Source of the DNA: UBA1924 sp963976625
GTDB taxonomy: Bacteria; Planctomycetota; Phycisphaerae; Phycisphaerales; UBA1924
Length of the DNA stretch: 64,000 bases
Reading direction: 5' to 3'
Assembly (NCBI GenBank): GCA_963976625.1
Contig: CAXBLA010000016.1
Coordinates: forward strand, 1-64,000
Shown here: positions 43,168 to 51,925 of the stretch, in pieces
Layout: every line of letters starts with the position of its first letter
Numbering within the stretch: the first letter of the stretch is position 1
Notes under the pieces: model-generated
What the model was told of the DNA's origin: nothing
What the model saw: only the letters and a program-made list of their open reading frames with translations
Databases searched by the model: none
Position numbers and translations under genes: made by a program

Positions 43168-44793
43168 TCAATCGATCAGAGCGATCTCGTCTTGGGCTGT
43201 CACTGGATCAGTCTGTGAGTGGTGCGCATCTTGATCATGATGCTCTGCCGGATGCACGGCCGCACCAGCCGCAGCCGGGACATAGCTCGACGCCTTGGAC
43301 GCACCCGCGATCATCGGCTGGGCAAAGACCAGCAGGAACAATACGAAGAACGCGGACACCACACCCGCGACCTTGCGGGTAGCGAACGGGCTCGGGAAAA
43401 TGGTATTGGTCTTGCTGGCGTCGTCGAGATACGCCGCCGCCACCAGACGCAGGTAGTAGCACGCCGCGATCGCCGAGTTAATCCCCAAGATCACGATCAG
43501 GGCATACTGCCCGGCGGCCACGCCGGATGTAAACAGCCCGACCTTGCCCAAGAACCCGAGCAGCGGCGGGAAGCCGAGCATCGAGAGCGTGCAGATCACG
43601 AAGGTCCAGCCCAGCACGGGCTGGGACTTGCAGATCCCGCGGAGGTCATCCATGTGGTCGGCCTCGTCGCCGTTGCGGTGCTCGAGCGATGCGATGACCG
43701 CGAATGCACCGACGGTCATGACGCCGTAGGTCAGCAGGTAGAACAGCACGGCCGCGATCCCGTTCTGATAGAACGGCCCGCCGACCAGGCCCGGTCCGGC
43801 GATCAAGCCCACGAGCATGTAGCCCGAGTGCGCGATCGACGAGTACGCCAGGATCCGCTTGACCGACGATTGGAGCAGCGCGAGCACATTGCCCACGGTC
43901 ATCGTCAGGGCGGCCATGATCCACAGGGTTGCTTCGATCTCGACGGGAAGATGCCCGGAGTCGCCCCAGCCCACGGTGCCCAGCAGGAAGATCAACGCGA
44001 GGAAGCCCGCGGTCTTGGGGACGAAGGCGAGCATGGCCGCGACGGGTGACGCCGCGCCTTGGTAGACATCGGGCGTATAGAAATGCATCGGCACGGCCGC
44101 GATTTTGAACGACACACCGATGATCGCGATGAGCAATCCGATCATACCCAAAGACGAGATACCGCCGCTGGCTGATTGGGTGGCGAACACCGTTGCGATC
44201 TCGTTGAGGTTGGTTGAACCGGTTGCGCCATAGATCAGGGCGAATCCGTAGAGGAAGATCGCCGCGCCCAATGCGCCCAGGAAGAAGTACTTCACCGCGG
44301 CTTCGAGCGAACGCTTGCGCTCCGTCGAGATCGCCACCATGATGTAGGTCGGCAGCGAGGTGAGCTCGAGTGATAAAAATAACCAGATGAGATCGTCGGC
44401 AGACGCAGTGAGCATCAAGCCCGTGATCGAGAACATGAAGAACGCGTAGAACTCGCCTCGGTTCGAGCGGATCGACGAGAACGGCTTGCCCTGATCGACC
44501 TCGGCTTCGAGCTGGCGATCGACGGTGCCGCCCAGCAGCATCAGGATCAGCATGCCAACGCCCGCGATGAGCATCTTGGCGTAGGGCACGATCTCGGGGA
44601 ACATCCCGCCGTTGGTCGCGCCCGAGCCCGGCGAGACCATCGCCGCGCCAAACGCAACAAAGAGCGCGAGCCCGCAGATCCACGGCGTGAACGCACGGAT
44701 CGCCCGCGATGGCCATTGCCCGGTGATCATCACGAGGCAGGTGGCGATGAAGAGGAAGATTTCAGGCCAAAGGATGGCGAGCTTCTCAGTCAT
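43168..44793 (-). CDS. nuoN: NADH-quinone oxidoreductase subunit N
   Basis: The 541-residue membrane protein has the antiporter-like core of complex I subunits. LELTSLPTYIMVA carries the conserved glutamate, PDVYQGAASPVAAMLAFVPK marks the proton-channel helix, and LAYSSIAHSGYMLVGL carries conserved lysine/histidine neighbours. A C-terminal extension of about 40 residues ends in a His/Asp-rich stretch (HPAEHHDQDAHHSQTD). The start overlaps the nuoM stop by 8 bases. It is the last gene of nuoJKLMN. Confidence 0.95.
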   Translation of the reverse strand: MTEKLAILWPEIFLFIATCLVMITGQWPSRAIRAFTPWICGLALFVAFGAAMVSPGSGATNGGMFPEIVPYAKMLIAGVGMLILMLLGGTVDRQLEAEVDQGKPFSSIRSNRGEFYAFFMFSITGLMLTASADDLIWLFLSLELTSLPTYIMVAISTERKRSLEAAVKYFFLGALGAAIFLYGFALIYGATGSTNLNEIATVFATQSASGGISSLGMIGLLIAIIGVSFKIAAVPMHFYTPDVYQGAASPVAAMLAFVPKTAGFLALIFLLGTVGWGDSGHLPVEIEATLWIMAALTMTVGNVLALLQSSVKRILAYSSIAHSGYMLVGLIAGPGLVGGPFYQNGIAAVLFYLLTYGVMTVGAFAVIASLEHRNGDEADHMDDLRGICKSQPVLGWTFVICTLSMLGFPPLLGFLGKVGLFTSGVAAGQYALIVILGINSAIAACYYLRLVAAAYLDDASKTNTIFPSPFATRKVAGVVSAFFVLFLLVFAQPMIAGASKASSYVPAAAGAAVHPAEHHDQDAHHSQTDPVTAQDEIALID

Positions 44794-46465
44794 GCGAATC
44801 TCCTCCGTTGTGAGCTGGGTCTGCGTGAACAGAGTCGGCGTGATCGTTCATATGTTCGCTCGGAATAATCAGCCGGGGCTCGCCGGGCTCGAGCCCGTTG
44901 GCCTGCTCGACGATTTGCACCGTCGCGTTGACCTGATCGCTCACGGTATCGAGCAGCACGGTCGGCTGGAGACCAAAGTACACACACCCGATCGCCAGCG
45001 GCAGCAGCGTCGCGATCTCGCGTGCGTTGAGGTCCGTCGGGAGCTCGTCGTGCGGGTGGTGGTCTTCGGGTTCTTTGAGCGGGCCGAAACAGATCTTGCC
45101 GACCATGATCAGCAGGTACATGGCCGCGATGACCATCCCGGTGCCCGCGAAGAACGCGAACCAAGGACCAAGCGATGAGCCCCACGCCCCCGGCTCGCCG
45201 GCGGCGGTCCATGCGGCGTCGGACTGGAAAGCCGCGATCAGGCACAAGACTTCAGAAGGGAAGCCGTTGAGCCCAGGCAGACCAACCGAGGCCATCGCGA
45301 AGAAGACCATAAAAGTCGCCCAGATCGGCATCTTGGACGCAAGCCCCCCCACGACATTCATATCGCGGGTGTGGTAGCGTTCGTACATGAACCCGATCAT
45401 GAGGAACAGCCCGCCCGTCGAGAGCCCGTGGCTGAGCATGTAGAGGATCGAGCCGCTGAAACCGGTCACATTGAGGGCCGCGAGCCCGAGCACACAGAAA
45501 CCAAGGTGAGACACCGATGAGTACGCGACGAGCTTCTTGATATCCGTCTGCACCCAGCAGATCAGCCCGGCGTAGATGATCCCGATGATCGAGAGCACCG
45601 CGATCTCGGGTGCGTACTCAAAGAAGGCCGTCGGCGCGAAGGGAATCGCAAAGCGGTAGATGCCGTAGGTACCCAGCTTGAGGAGCACACCGGCCAAGAT
45701 CACGGAACCCGCGGTCGGGGCTTCGGTGTGTGCCAATGGCAACCAGGTATGGAACGGGAACAACGGCACCTTGACGGCAAAGCCCGCGAGCATCGCCAGC
45801 AAGACCCAGGTCTGCTCCCCCAAACTCATATGGTGGGCGTACTGCGTGAGCGTCGCGATGTCGAGTGTCCAGTGCCCGAGCTGCTCGGGCTGGGCGACGA
45901 ACCACACGATGTAGACCATGCCGGCGAGTGTCATCATCGAGCCGGTGAATGTATAAAGGAAGAACTTGATCGAAGCGGCCACCCGGTTGGTCGAGCCGAA
46001 CTTGCGGATCAGCACAAACATGGGCAGGAGCGTGAACTCGAAGCAGATGTAAAACAGCAGCAGGTCCTGGGCCGCGAAGACCCCGACCATGGCCGCCTGG
46101 AGCACCATCAACCATGCGTAGTACATTGGTTGATCTTTGGCAATCGCGCTCTTGGACGCCATCACGACAATCGGGCCCAGCAGCACCGAGAGCAGGATCA
46201 GCAGCAGCGAGACCGAGTCCATCCCGATCGAGAAGTTGAGCCCGAGCGACTCGACCCATGCGATCGAATAGCCGAACTGCGATTGGCTGCCCCGGGCGAA
46301 ATCAAACAGGTCGAGGAGCTTGAGTGCCGGCAGGAACAACAGTCCAAGGCTCGTCGCCAGCGCGACGCGGTACCCGGTGTTGGGATTCTTTGAGAGAGCA
46401 ATAAACAGCGCCGAAACCAGCGGCACCACCATCAAGATCAGAATCATCAGTGCACCAGTGCTCAT
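44786..46465 (-). CDS. nuoM: NADH-quinone oxidoreductase subunit M
   Basis: The 559-residue protein shows the NuoM features: YICFEFTLLPMFVLI (conserved glutamate), LPLAHTEAPTAGSVILAGVLLKLGTYG (channel helix), and KKLVAYSSVSHLGFCVLGL. The C-terminal region extends beyond the last helix with an acidic tail (SVHADPAHNGGDSHD). The start at 46465 is chosen for MSTGALMILILMVVPLVSALF and the 4-base overlap with nuoL. It is a proton-pumping subunit in the distal membrane arm. Confidence 0.96.
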   Translation of the reverse strand: MSTGALMILILMVVPLVSALFIALSKNPNTGYRVALATSLGLLFLPALKLLDLFDFARGSQSQFGYSIAWVESLGLNFSIGMDSVSLLLILLSVLLGPIVVMASKSAIAKDQPMYYAWLMVLQAAMVGVFAAQDLLLFYICFEFTLLPMFVLIRKFGSTNRVAASIKFFLYTFTGSMMTLAGMVYIVWFVAQPEQLGHWTLDIATLTQYAHHMSLGEQTWVLLAMLAGFAVKVPLFPFHTWLPLAHTEAPTAGSVILAGVLLKLGTYGIYRFAIPFAPTAFFEYAPEIAVLSIIGIIYAGLICWVQTDIKKLVAYSSVSHLGFCVLGLAALNVTGFSGSILYMLSHGLSTGGLFLMIGFMYERYHTRDMNVVGGLASKMPIWATFMVFFAMASVGLPGLNGFPSEVLCLIAAFQSDAAWTAAGEPGAWGSSLGPWFAFFAGTGMVIAAMYLLIMVGKICFGPLKEPEDHHPHDELPTDLNAREIATLLPLAIGCVYFGLQPTVLLDTVSDQVNATVQIVEQANGLEPGEPRLIIPSEHMNDHADSVHADPAHNGGDSHD

Positions 46466-48771
46466 GCCGCACCTCCTGCTCGCATTACGATCACGATGAC
46501 GACAAAGAGCAGGATCGCCAGCCCGCCCGCCATGCTCACGGCGTAGCCCTGGAGCACGCCCGACTGGCTCGGACGGATGATCCACGCGAACACGCGAGGC
46601 AGGAACCCGAACAGGTTCACCAATCCATCGAGCAATAACTTATCGATCCAGTGGAAGATGTGCGAGAGCAATCGCAGCGGGCCCACGAAGATCATCTGGT
46701 AAATCTCATCGACATACCACTTGTTCTCCGCCCAGCGTGGCAACGGCCCAGCACGCTTGGCGATCGCGTCCATGCGGCAGGTGCCTGCTTCGGTGCGTCC
46801 GCCAATAAACAATCCCTGCCAACCCTTGGGCCCGTGGAAGTACGCCGCGACGAGCACGCCGAAGATCGCACCGAGCCCCGAGATCAGGATCATGCCCTGA
46901 TGCGCATCCATCCCGAAGACCGTGCCCGGTGTGAGATTCCCGACTGGCCCTGCAACGGCGTGCATCTCGGTGTGCTCAACATGCGCGTGGTGAGCAGCCT
47001 CTGCATATGGCGAATGGAAGCTCGCGGATGATTCCGCAACCATCGAACCCACCCAGCCGTGCTGGTCCGGCTCGATATACGCTAGGAAGATCGAGAGCAT
47101 CGAAGCGCACGCGAGCACGATGAGCACCGTGTTGATCGCCCAGCCCGGTGCGTGCGGGTGGAAGTGATCGCTGTGGTGATCGCCGTGCTGCCCGGCGTCG
47201 TGGTTGTGCTCTTCGCCGTGGGCGTGATCGTCATGATCGCCGTGCTCATCGCCCGGCTCTGCATGCTCTGGGCCCAGGAACACGCGGAAGTACACGCGGA
47301 AGGTGTAGTACGCCGTCAGGATCGCGGTAAAGACCAAGATCCAACCAATCAGCTGGTAGCCGGGTGTAATGAACGCTTCAGCAAGGATCATGTCCTTGGA
47401 GTAAAAACCACTCGTGATGTACGGCAGCCCGGCGAGGTTCATACAGCCCACCAGCATGGTGATGCCGACAATCCCCCAGCCCTTCATCCACGCGACGCCC
47501 GAGAGCTTGCGGAGATCGAGCTGCCCGGCGAAGCCGTGCATGACTGCACCACACGCCAGGAACAATAACGCCTTAAAGAAGGCATGGGTCAGCACATGGA
47601 AAGCGGCGCCGGTGGTGCTCAGCAATCCGAGCCCCGCGAACATGTACCCGAGCTGGGACACGGTCGAGTAGGCCATGATGCGTTTGATATCGAACTGGGC
47701 CATGCCGATCGTCGCAGCAAGGATCGCCGTGATCGTGCCGATCCAGGCAACGATCGGCAGCGCGTGCTCAGAGACCAAGAACACCGGGTAGAACCGGGCG
47801 ATCAGGTATACGCCAGCCGTCACCATCGTCGCGGCGTGGATCAACGCCGACACCGGGGTCGGGCCTTCCATCGCGTCGGGCAGCCAGACATAGAGCGGGA
47901 ACTGAGCGGACTTGCCGAAGGCACCCACCATCAGCAGCAGCGCGATCCACTGAGCTTGGCCCGGGATGTGCGAGAAGTCGCCCACCGCGGCGGCGTTCAT
48001 GTAGTGGTGCAGCGTCTCGTTGTTGAACAGCTCTGCGTACTGCACCGTGCCAAAGTGGACGAAGGTCAGGTAGACACCAAGCGCCAAGCCGAGGTCGCCG
48101 ATGCGGTTGACGATAAACGCCTTCTTGGCCGCGGCCACCGCCGAGGGCTTCTTGTAGAAGTACCCGATCAGCAGGTACGAACAGAGCCCCACGCCTTCCC
48201 AGCCCAGATAGAGCATGAGCATGTTGTCGCCCATGACCAGGCACGACATCGAGAACACAAAGAGCCCGAAGGCTGCGAAGAATCGGCAGTAGCCGAGCCC
48301 CACATCATGCGACATGTATTCCGAGGCGTACAACGCGATCATCGTCGCCAACCCGGTGACGAAGAGCATCCACAAGATCGTCAGACGATCGATATAAAAC
48401 GAGAAGTTGGCGACGAACGACTTGTCACCATAATGCAGGTTGAACCAATCGAACGCGTGCACCGTGTACGGCGTGCCCTCGTACTGCAGGAACATCGCCA
48501 TGGTCGCCGCGAACGCACCGGCGAGGAGCACGATGGTCGTCCATGCGGGGAACTTGGACTTGTTGCTGATCGCCGCGTAGATCGCGTTGAGCACAAATCC
48601 CAGCAGCGGCAAGAACACGATCAAGAGCACCCACTTGGGCCCGGTCCCGACATGCTCGTTGAGCATCGCTAGGTTGTCCGAAGCGCCGTGCCCGCCTGAG
48701 CCTTCGCCAGCGAGCATGAGCGGGGATGCGAGGGTGTGCGTGAGGTTGGTCAACAGTGAAGTGGTCATCAT
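46462..48771 (-). CDS. nuoL: NADH-quinone oxidoreductase subunit L
   Basis: The 769-residue protein is longer than the roughly 610-residue standard NuoL. The core is normal: GWEGVGLCSYLLIGYFYKKPSA, VWLPDAMEGPTPVSALIHAATMVTAGVYLIAR, IKRIMAYSTVSQLGYMFAGLG. The extra length is a His/Asp-rich loop around residues 497-545 (EHGDHDDHAHGEEHNHD..., about 15 histidines) plus a long linker before the C-terminal helices. The lateral helix seems present. The loop may bind metal or be disordered filler. It overlaps nuoK and nuoM by 4 bases each. Confidence 0.95.
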   Translation of the reverse strand: MMTTSLLTNLTHTLASPLMLAGEGSGGHGASDNLAMLNEHVGTGPKWVLLIVFLPLLGFVLNAIYAAISNKSKFPAWTTIVLLAGAFAATMAMFLQYEGTPYTVHAFDWFNLHYGDKSFVANFSFYIDRLTILWMLFVTGLATMIALYASEYMSHDVGLGYCRFFAAFGLFVFSMSCLVMGDNMLMLYLGWEGVGLCSYLLIGYFYKKPSAVAAAKKAFIVNRIGDLGLALGVYLTFVHFGTVQYAELFNNETLHHYMNAAAVGDFSHIPGQAQWIALLLMVGAFGKSAQFPLYVWLPDAMEGPTPVSALIHAATMVTAGVYLIARFYPVFLVSEHALPIVAWIGTITAILAATIGMAQFDIKRIMAYSTVSQLGYMFAGLGLLSTTGAAFHVLTHAFFKALLFLACGAVMHGFAGQLDLRKLSGVAWMKGWGIVGITMLVGCMNLAGLPYITSGFYSKDMILAEAFITPGYQLIGWILVFTAILTAYYTFRVYFRVFLGPEHAEPGDEHGDHDDHAHGEEHNHDAGQHGDHHSDHFHPHAPGWAINTVLIVLACASMLSIFLAYIEPDQHGWVGSMVAESSASFHSPYAEAAHHAHVEHTEMHAVAGPVGNLTPGTVFGMDAHQGMILISGLGAIFGVLVAAYFHGPKGWQGLFIGGRTEAGTCRMDAIAKRAGPLPRWAENKWYVDEIYQMIFVGPLRLLSHIFHWIDKLLLDGLVNLFGFLPRVFAWIIRPSQSGVLQGYAVSMAGGLAILLFVVIVIVMRAGGAA

Positions 48772-49139
48772 CCGTTGAGTTCCTTCCAGGCCGAGGCGCT
48801 GAGTGATTCGCGATGACGGAAGAGCAAGACCACGAGCGCCAAGGCCATCGCGGCCTCAGCCGCGGCCACACAGAGCACAAAGATCACGAAGGTCTGCCCG
48901 TCGGAGCCGAGATGGTGACGACCGAACGCGATCAACGCGAGCCCGGCCGCCTGGAACATGAGCTCGGTGCACAGGAACATGATGATCATGTTCTTGCGGG
49001 TCAGGAACCCGATGAGCCCGATCGCGAACATCGCGGCCGACACAAACAAATACGGCGCGAGCACCGAGGCGCTCATCTCCGATGGGAACGCGAGCTGCGC
49101 GAGCTGGAACGATTCAAACATCTGCATACTGTGCATCAT
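48768..49139 (-). CDS. nuoK: NADH-quinone oxidoreductase subunit K
   Basis: The 123-residue protein has three membrane segments and the NuoK glutamates in MFLCTELMFQAAGLALIAF and VLCVAAAEAAMALALVVLLFR. The first 20 residues are extra compared with the usual 100-residue NuoK, so the ATG at 49080 or nearby is possible, but the 4-base overlap with nuoJ supports 49139. Confidence 0.95.
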   Translation of the reverse strand: MMHSMQMFESFQLAQLAFPSEMSASVLAPYLFVSAAMFAIGLIGFLTRKNMIIMFLCTELMFQAAGLALIAFGRHHLGSDGQTFVIFVLCVAAAEAAMALALVVLLFRHRESLSASAWKELNG

Positions 49140-50176
49140 CCGTTCCTCCCGCTTGCGTGGGTCACACCAAACTCGTCTTCTTCGAGCATCGACCCGAGCT
49201 TGCGGGCCTGGGCGGCCTTGAGCGCCTCTTCGAGTTCGGTGTGCTTACGCGCAAGAACCGTCGCCCCGAGCATCGCCATCAGCAGGATAATCCCCGCGAC
49301 CTCGATCATCATCGGGTGGTCGTTGAGCAGGTTGAAGCCCAGACGATCGAGGTTCTCGCCGACCATGGCCTCGGGCCATTCGTCCGCGCCCAGCGTCCGT
49401 GTCGAGAGCACGGCTTCGTGCCCGTGCTCATCTTCGCCGAGCAGTTCGAGCTCGATGGTCTGTGCGTCGACATCGATCATCGCCAAACCCGTGATCGGAT
49501 CGCGTGCGGCTCGCCAGCCGTCCTCGAGCAAACCGGCCCGATCGAGGATCTTGTCGACCTTGCGTGGCAGATGCTCGAGCACCGCGCTGCTGGCCTGGGC
49601 TTCGCTGATGTGGTTCTTGGGGAGCTGCCCGACGCCGCCGAACATGGCCGAGGTGATCAAACCAACAAGCACGAACCCGATCGCACACGCGAGCATCGGC
49701 TCACGCGCCACTGCATCGACCTCGGTCAGCTCGTCGTCATCCTCGCCCGTCGGGGCCTGGGTCGCGAGCATAATCACAAACAGGTAGGTAATCAGGATCG
49801 CACCCGCGTAGATAATGATGAGCGCGAAGGCCATGAACTCGGCGCTCAGCAGGATGTACATCCCGCACGACGCGATGATCGTCATGATAAAGTAGAGCGC
49901 GGAGTACACAGGGCGTTTGTGCGTGATCATCCGCACCGCAGCGCCGATGGCGACGGCCGCGAACGGGTAGAAAAACAGGTTAGGCAACGGCTCATCGCCA
50001 CTGGAGGCTTTCATGCCAAGCAGCAGGGCCGCGAATCCGAATGAAGCCGCCAGCAGCAGCCCCCCCATAGATATCATGGCTTTACTCTGCGCCCGTTTGG
50101 GGAGCGCCAGGGCGATGCCCCCGGCTCCCAGCGCGCAGATGAGGTACAACGCAATCGGAGAGATGATCTGTTCCAC
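49136..50176 (-). CDS. nuoJ: NADH-quinone oxidoreductase subunit J, enlarged
   Basis: The protein is 346 residues, about twice the usual NuoJ size. The NuoJ core lies near residues 60-140 (FFYPFAAVAIGAAVRMITHKRPVYSALYFI ... FALIIIYAGAILITYLFVIML). Before it are two additional membrane segments. After it come an acidic loop of about 150 residues with one extra membrane segment and the final helix IEVAGIILLMAMLGATVLARK. GTG at 50176 is the best start (VEQIISPIALYLICALG); a longer frame from 50353 has no protein-like content. It is the first gene of the cluster; nuoA-I must lie elsewhere. Confidence 0.88.
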   Translation of the reverse strand: MEQIISPIALYLICALGAGGIALALPKRAQSKAMISMGGLLLAASFGFAALLLGMKASSGDEPLPNLFFYPFAAVAIGAAVRMITHKRPVYSALYFIMTIIASCGMYILLSAEFMAFALIIIYAGAILITYLFVIMLATQAPTGEDDDELTEVDAVAREPMLACAIGFVLVGLITSAMFGGVGQLPKNHISEAQASSAVLEHLPRKVDKILDRAGLLEDGWRAARDPITGLAMIDVDAQTIELELLGEDEHGHEAVLSTRTLGADEWPEAMVGENLDRLGFNLLNDHPMMIEVAGIILLMAMLGATVLARKHTELEEALKAAQARKLGSMLEEDEFGVTHASGRNG

Positions 50177-50513
50177 CTGGTCTCTTTCGCTAGCCCTAAC
50201 GAGCAGGGTCGTTTGATGACACCATCCACGCTCTAAAACACGCTCTCTAAGAAGGATCCGATGGCTCGCGTGAGCCGACCGATCAGAGCACAAGATAGAC
50301 GCTGGGCCCAGAGACACCTTGTCCCCAAGCCGAGACATGGAGGATAGTGCCATTGGGCGGTTCCTTCAACCTGCGAACCCACTTCAAACGCATACAACGC
50401 GATTCTCGCTCCGCATCTTGCGCTCTGGCTCATCGCCCGTTCCCGGATGAGCCGCACGAAAATATTGCCCCTCGTCCGATCGCCCCGCGTGGCACACGAC
50501 TGATCAGGTCTCT
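50177..50513. other. 337-base intergenic region between nuoJ and pgsA
   Basis: No gene is seen. It separates divergent genes and so should hold promoters for nuoJ and pgsA, but I cannot point to convincing hexamers. Two small hairpins are visible: GGCTC-GCGT-GAGCC (50263-50276), and GGCTCAT (50427-50433) with ATGAGCC (50447-50453). Confidence 0.6.
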
Positions 50514-51350
50514 ATGATCGTCGCTATGGTTTCACCCCAAGTCATGATGCAACAGTCCCAACCCACCTCCAAGGTCCACATCCCCAATCTGCTCACGCTC
50601 GGGCGTGTGGCTTTGGCTTGGGTGTTTGTGATCCTGCTCTCGATGGTCTCGCCGCGGACCATCTCGGCCCAACCCACTGGGGTTGATCGACTTGGCGAGG
50701 TTTCCCAGCCCGGCACCGGGCTGCTGATCGCCGCCACCGTCATCTTCATCATCGCCGCGATCACCGACGCCCTCGACGGGCACCTGGCCCGCAAGTGGAA
50801 GGTCGAGTCCAAGTTCGGGCGGATCATGGATCCGATGGCGGATAAGCTCCTGATTCTGGGCGGTTTCGTGATGCTCGCGACCCCGTCGTTCAACGCCACC
50901 ATCGCCCTGACCGGCGAGACCTTCCAGATCTCCAATGTCGCCGGCTGGATGGTCGTCGCGATGCTCCTCCGCGAGCTGCTCGTCACCTCGATCCGGGGCG
51001 TGTACGAAGCCGAGGGGGTTGATTTCTCCGCTGGTTCGCTTGGCAAGGCCAAAATGGTCCTCCAATCCGTGTCCATCCCGCTGATCTTGCTGATCATCGC
51101 GTTCGGATCGCCGGGCCCAGAATCCACCGGGCGGCTGGTCATCGTCATCCTCGTCTGGGCGACGCTGGTGACCACCCTGCTCTCGGGGCTTCCTTATATC
51201 GGCAAAGCCGCCAAGCACACGATCGATGAGCAGGCCCGGATGCTCGAGCTGATGCGCGGCAAAAAAGCCCGCAAATCCACCAAAGCCAGCGGCCAGGGCC
51301 AAAAACAACGCCCCAAGAACACCAAGGGCGGCCAGGCCGCTCGGCGATAA
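50514..51350 (+). CDS. pgsA: CDP-diacylglycerol-glycerol-3-phosphate 3-phosphatidyltransferase
   Basis: The 278-residue membrane protein carries the complete CDP-alcohol phosphotransferase motif (DGx2ARx8Gx3Dx3D) at D88, G89, A92, R93, G102, D106 and D110. Starting helix IPNLLTLGRVALAW is typical of PgsA. The C-terminus is a basic, low-complexity tail of about 30 residues (KKARKSTKASGQGQ...). The reaction makes phosphatidylglycerol phosphate, and the next gene encodes the phosphatase for that product. ATGs at 50514, 50526 and 50544 are all possible starts. Confidence 0.92.
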   Translation: MIVAMVSPQVMMQQSQPTSKVHIPNLLTLGRVALAWVFVILLSMVSPRTISAQPTGVDRLGEVSQPGTGLLIAATVIFIIAAITDALDGHLARKWKVESKFGRIMDPMADKLLILGGFVMLATPSFNATIALTGETFQISNVAGWMVVAMLLRELLVTSIRGVYEAEGVDFSAGSLGKAKMVLQSVSIPLILLIIAFGSPGPESTGRLVIVILVWATLVTTLLSGLPYIGKAAKHTIDEQARMLELMRGKKARKSTKASGQGQKQRPKNTKGGQAARR

Positions 51351-51403
51351 ATCCTTTTCTAAAAACGACTTCTATACAATCGCCTGAGCACAAGGACCAC
51401 CAG

Positions 51404-51916
51404 ATGAACACCATGGGCCCCAAAACACAGGCTTTCCTCACCACCAACGGGCTCGGACACCTGCCCATCTCGGGCACCTTCGGGTCCATGCCCCCCGTCG
51501 TCCTTGCTGGTGCGATGATCTTCGCCGGGATCGGGCCCGGGACTCCGCTGAGCTGGATCTACTTTGTGGCCTTGCTGGTCATCCTGATCGTCTACTGCGC
51601 CGCCTGCATCCTCTGCGGCCACGAAGCCGAGGCCAAATGGGGCAAGGACCCCTCACAAGTCGTCGCCGACGAAACCGCCGGCCAAGCCATCACCCTGATG
51701 ATGATCCCCGCCGGGATGCTCAACTCACCATTGCACATCGTGCTCACGCTCATCGGTGCGTTCCTGCTCTTCCGCGTGTTCGATATCCTCAAACCATGGC
51801 CGGCCGGTGCGATGCAAGACCTGCCCGGGGGCTGGGGCATCCTCCTTGACGACATCTTCGCCGCGATCATGGGCGGCGTAGTGATCATGTTCTTCTACGC
51901 CATCATCAGCATGTAG
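51404..51916 (+). CDS. pgpA: phosphatidylglycerophosphatase A
   Basis: The 170-residue membrane protein has the PgpA signatures: TTNGLGHLPISGTFGS at the start, VVADETAGQ in the middle, and FRVFDILKPWPAGAMQDL with GGWGILLDDIFA near the end. It removes the terminal phosphate from phosphatidylglycerol phosphate. It follows pgsA by 53 bases, giving a complete two-step pair in one unit. Confidence 0.95.
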   Translation: MNTMGPKTQAFLTTNGLGHLPISGTFGSMPPVVLAGAMIFAGIGPGTPLSWIYFVALLVILIVYCAACILCGHEAEAKWGKDPSQVVADETAGQAITLMMIPAGMLNSPLHIVLTLIGAFLLFRVFDILKPWPAGAMQDLPGGWGILLDDIFAAIMGGVVIMFFYAIISM

Positions 51917-51925
51917 GCGGTTTCC

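Noticed and set aside
50263..50453. hairpins in the nuoJ-pgsA gap as a riboswitch
   Set aside because: The stems are only 5-7 bp and no known aptamer core is visible.
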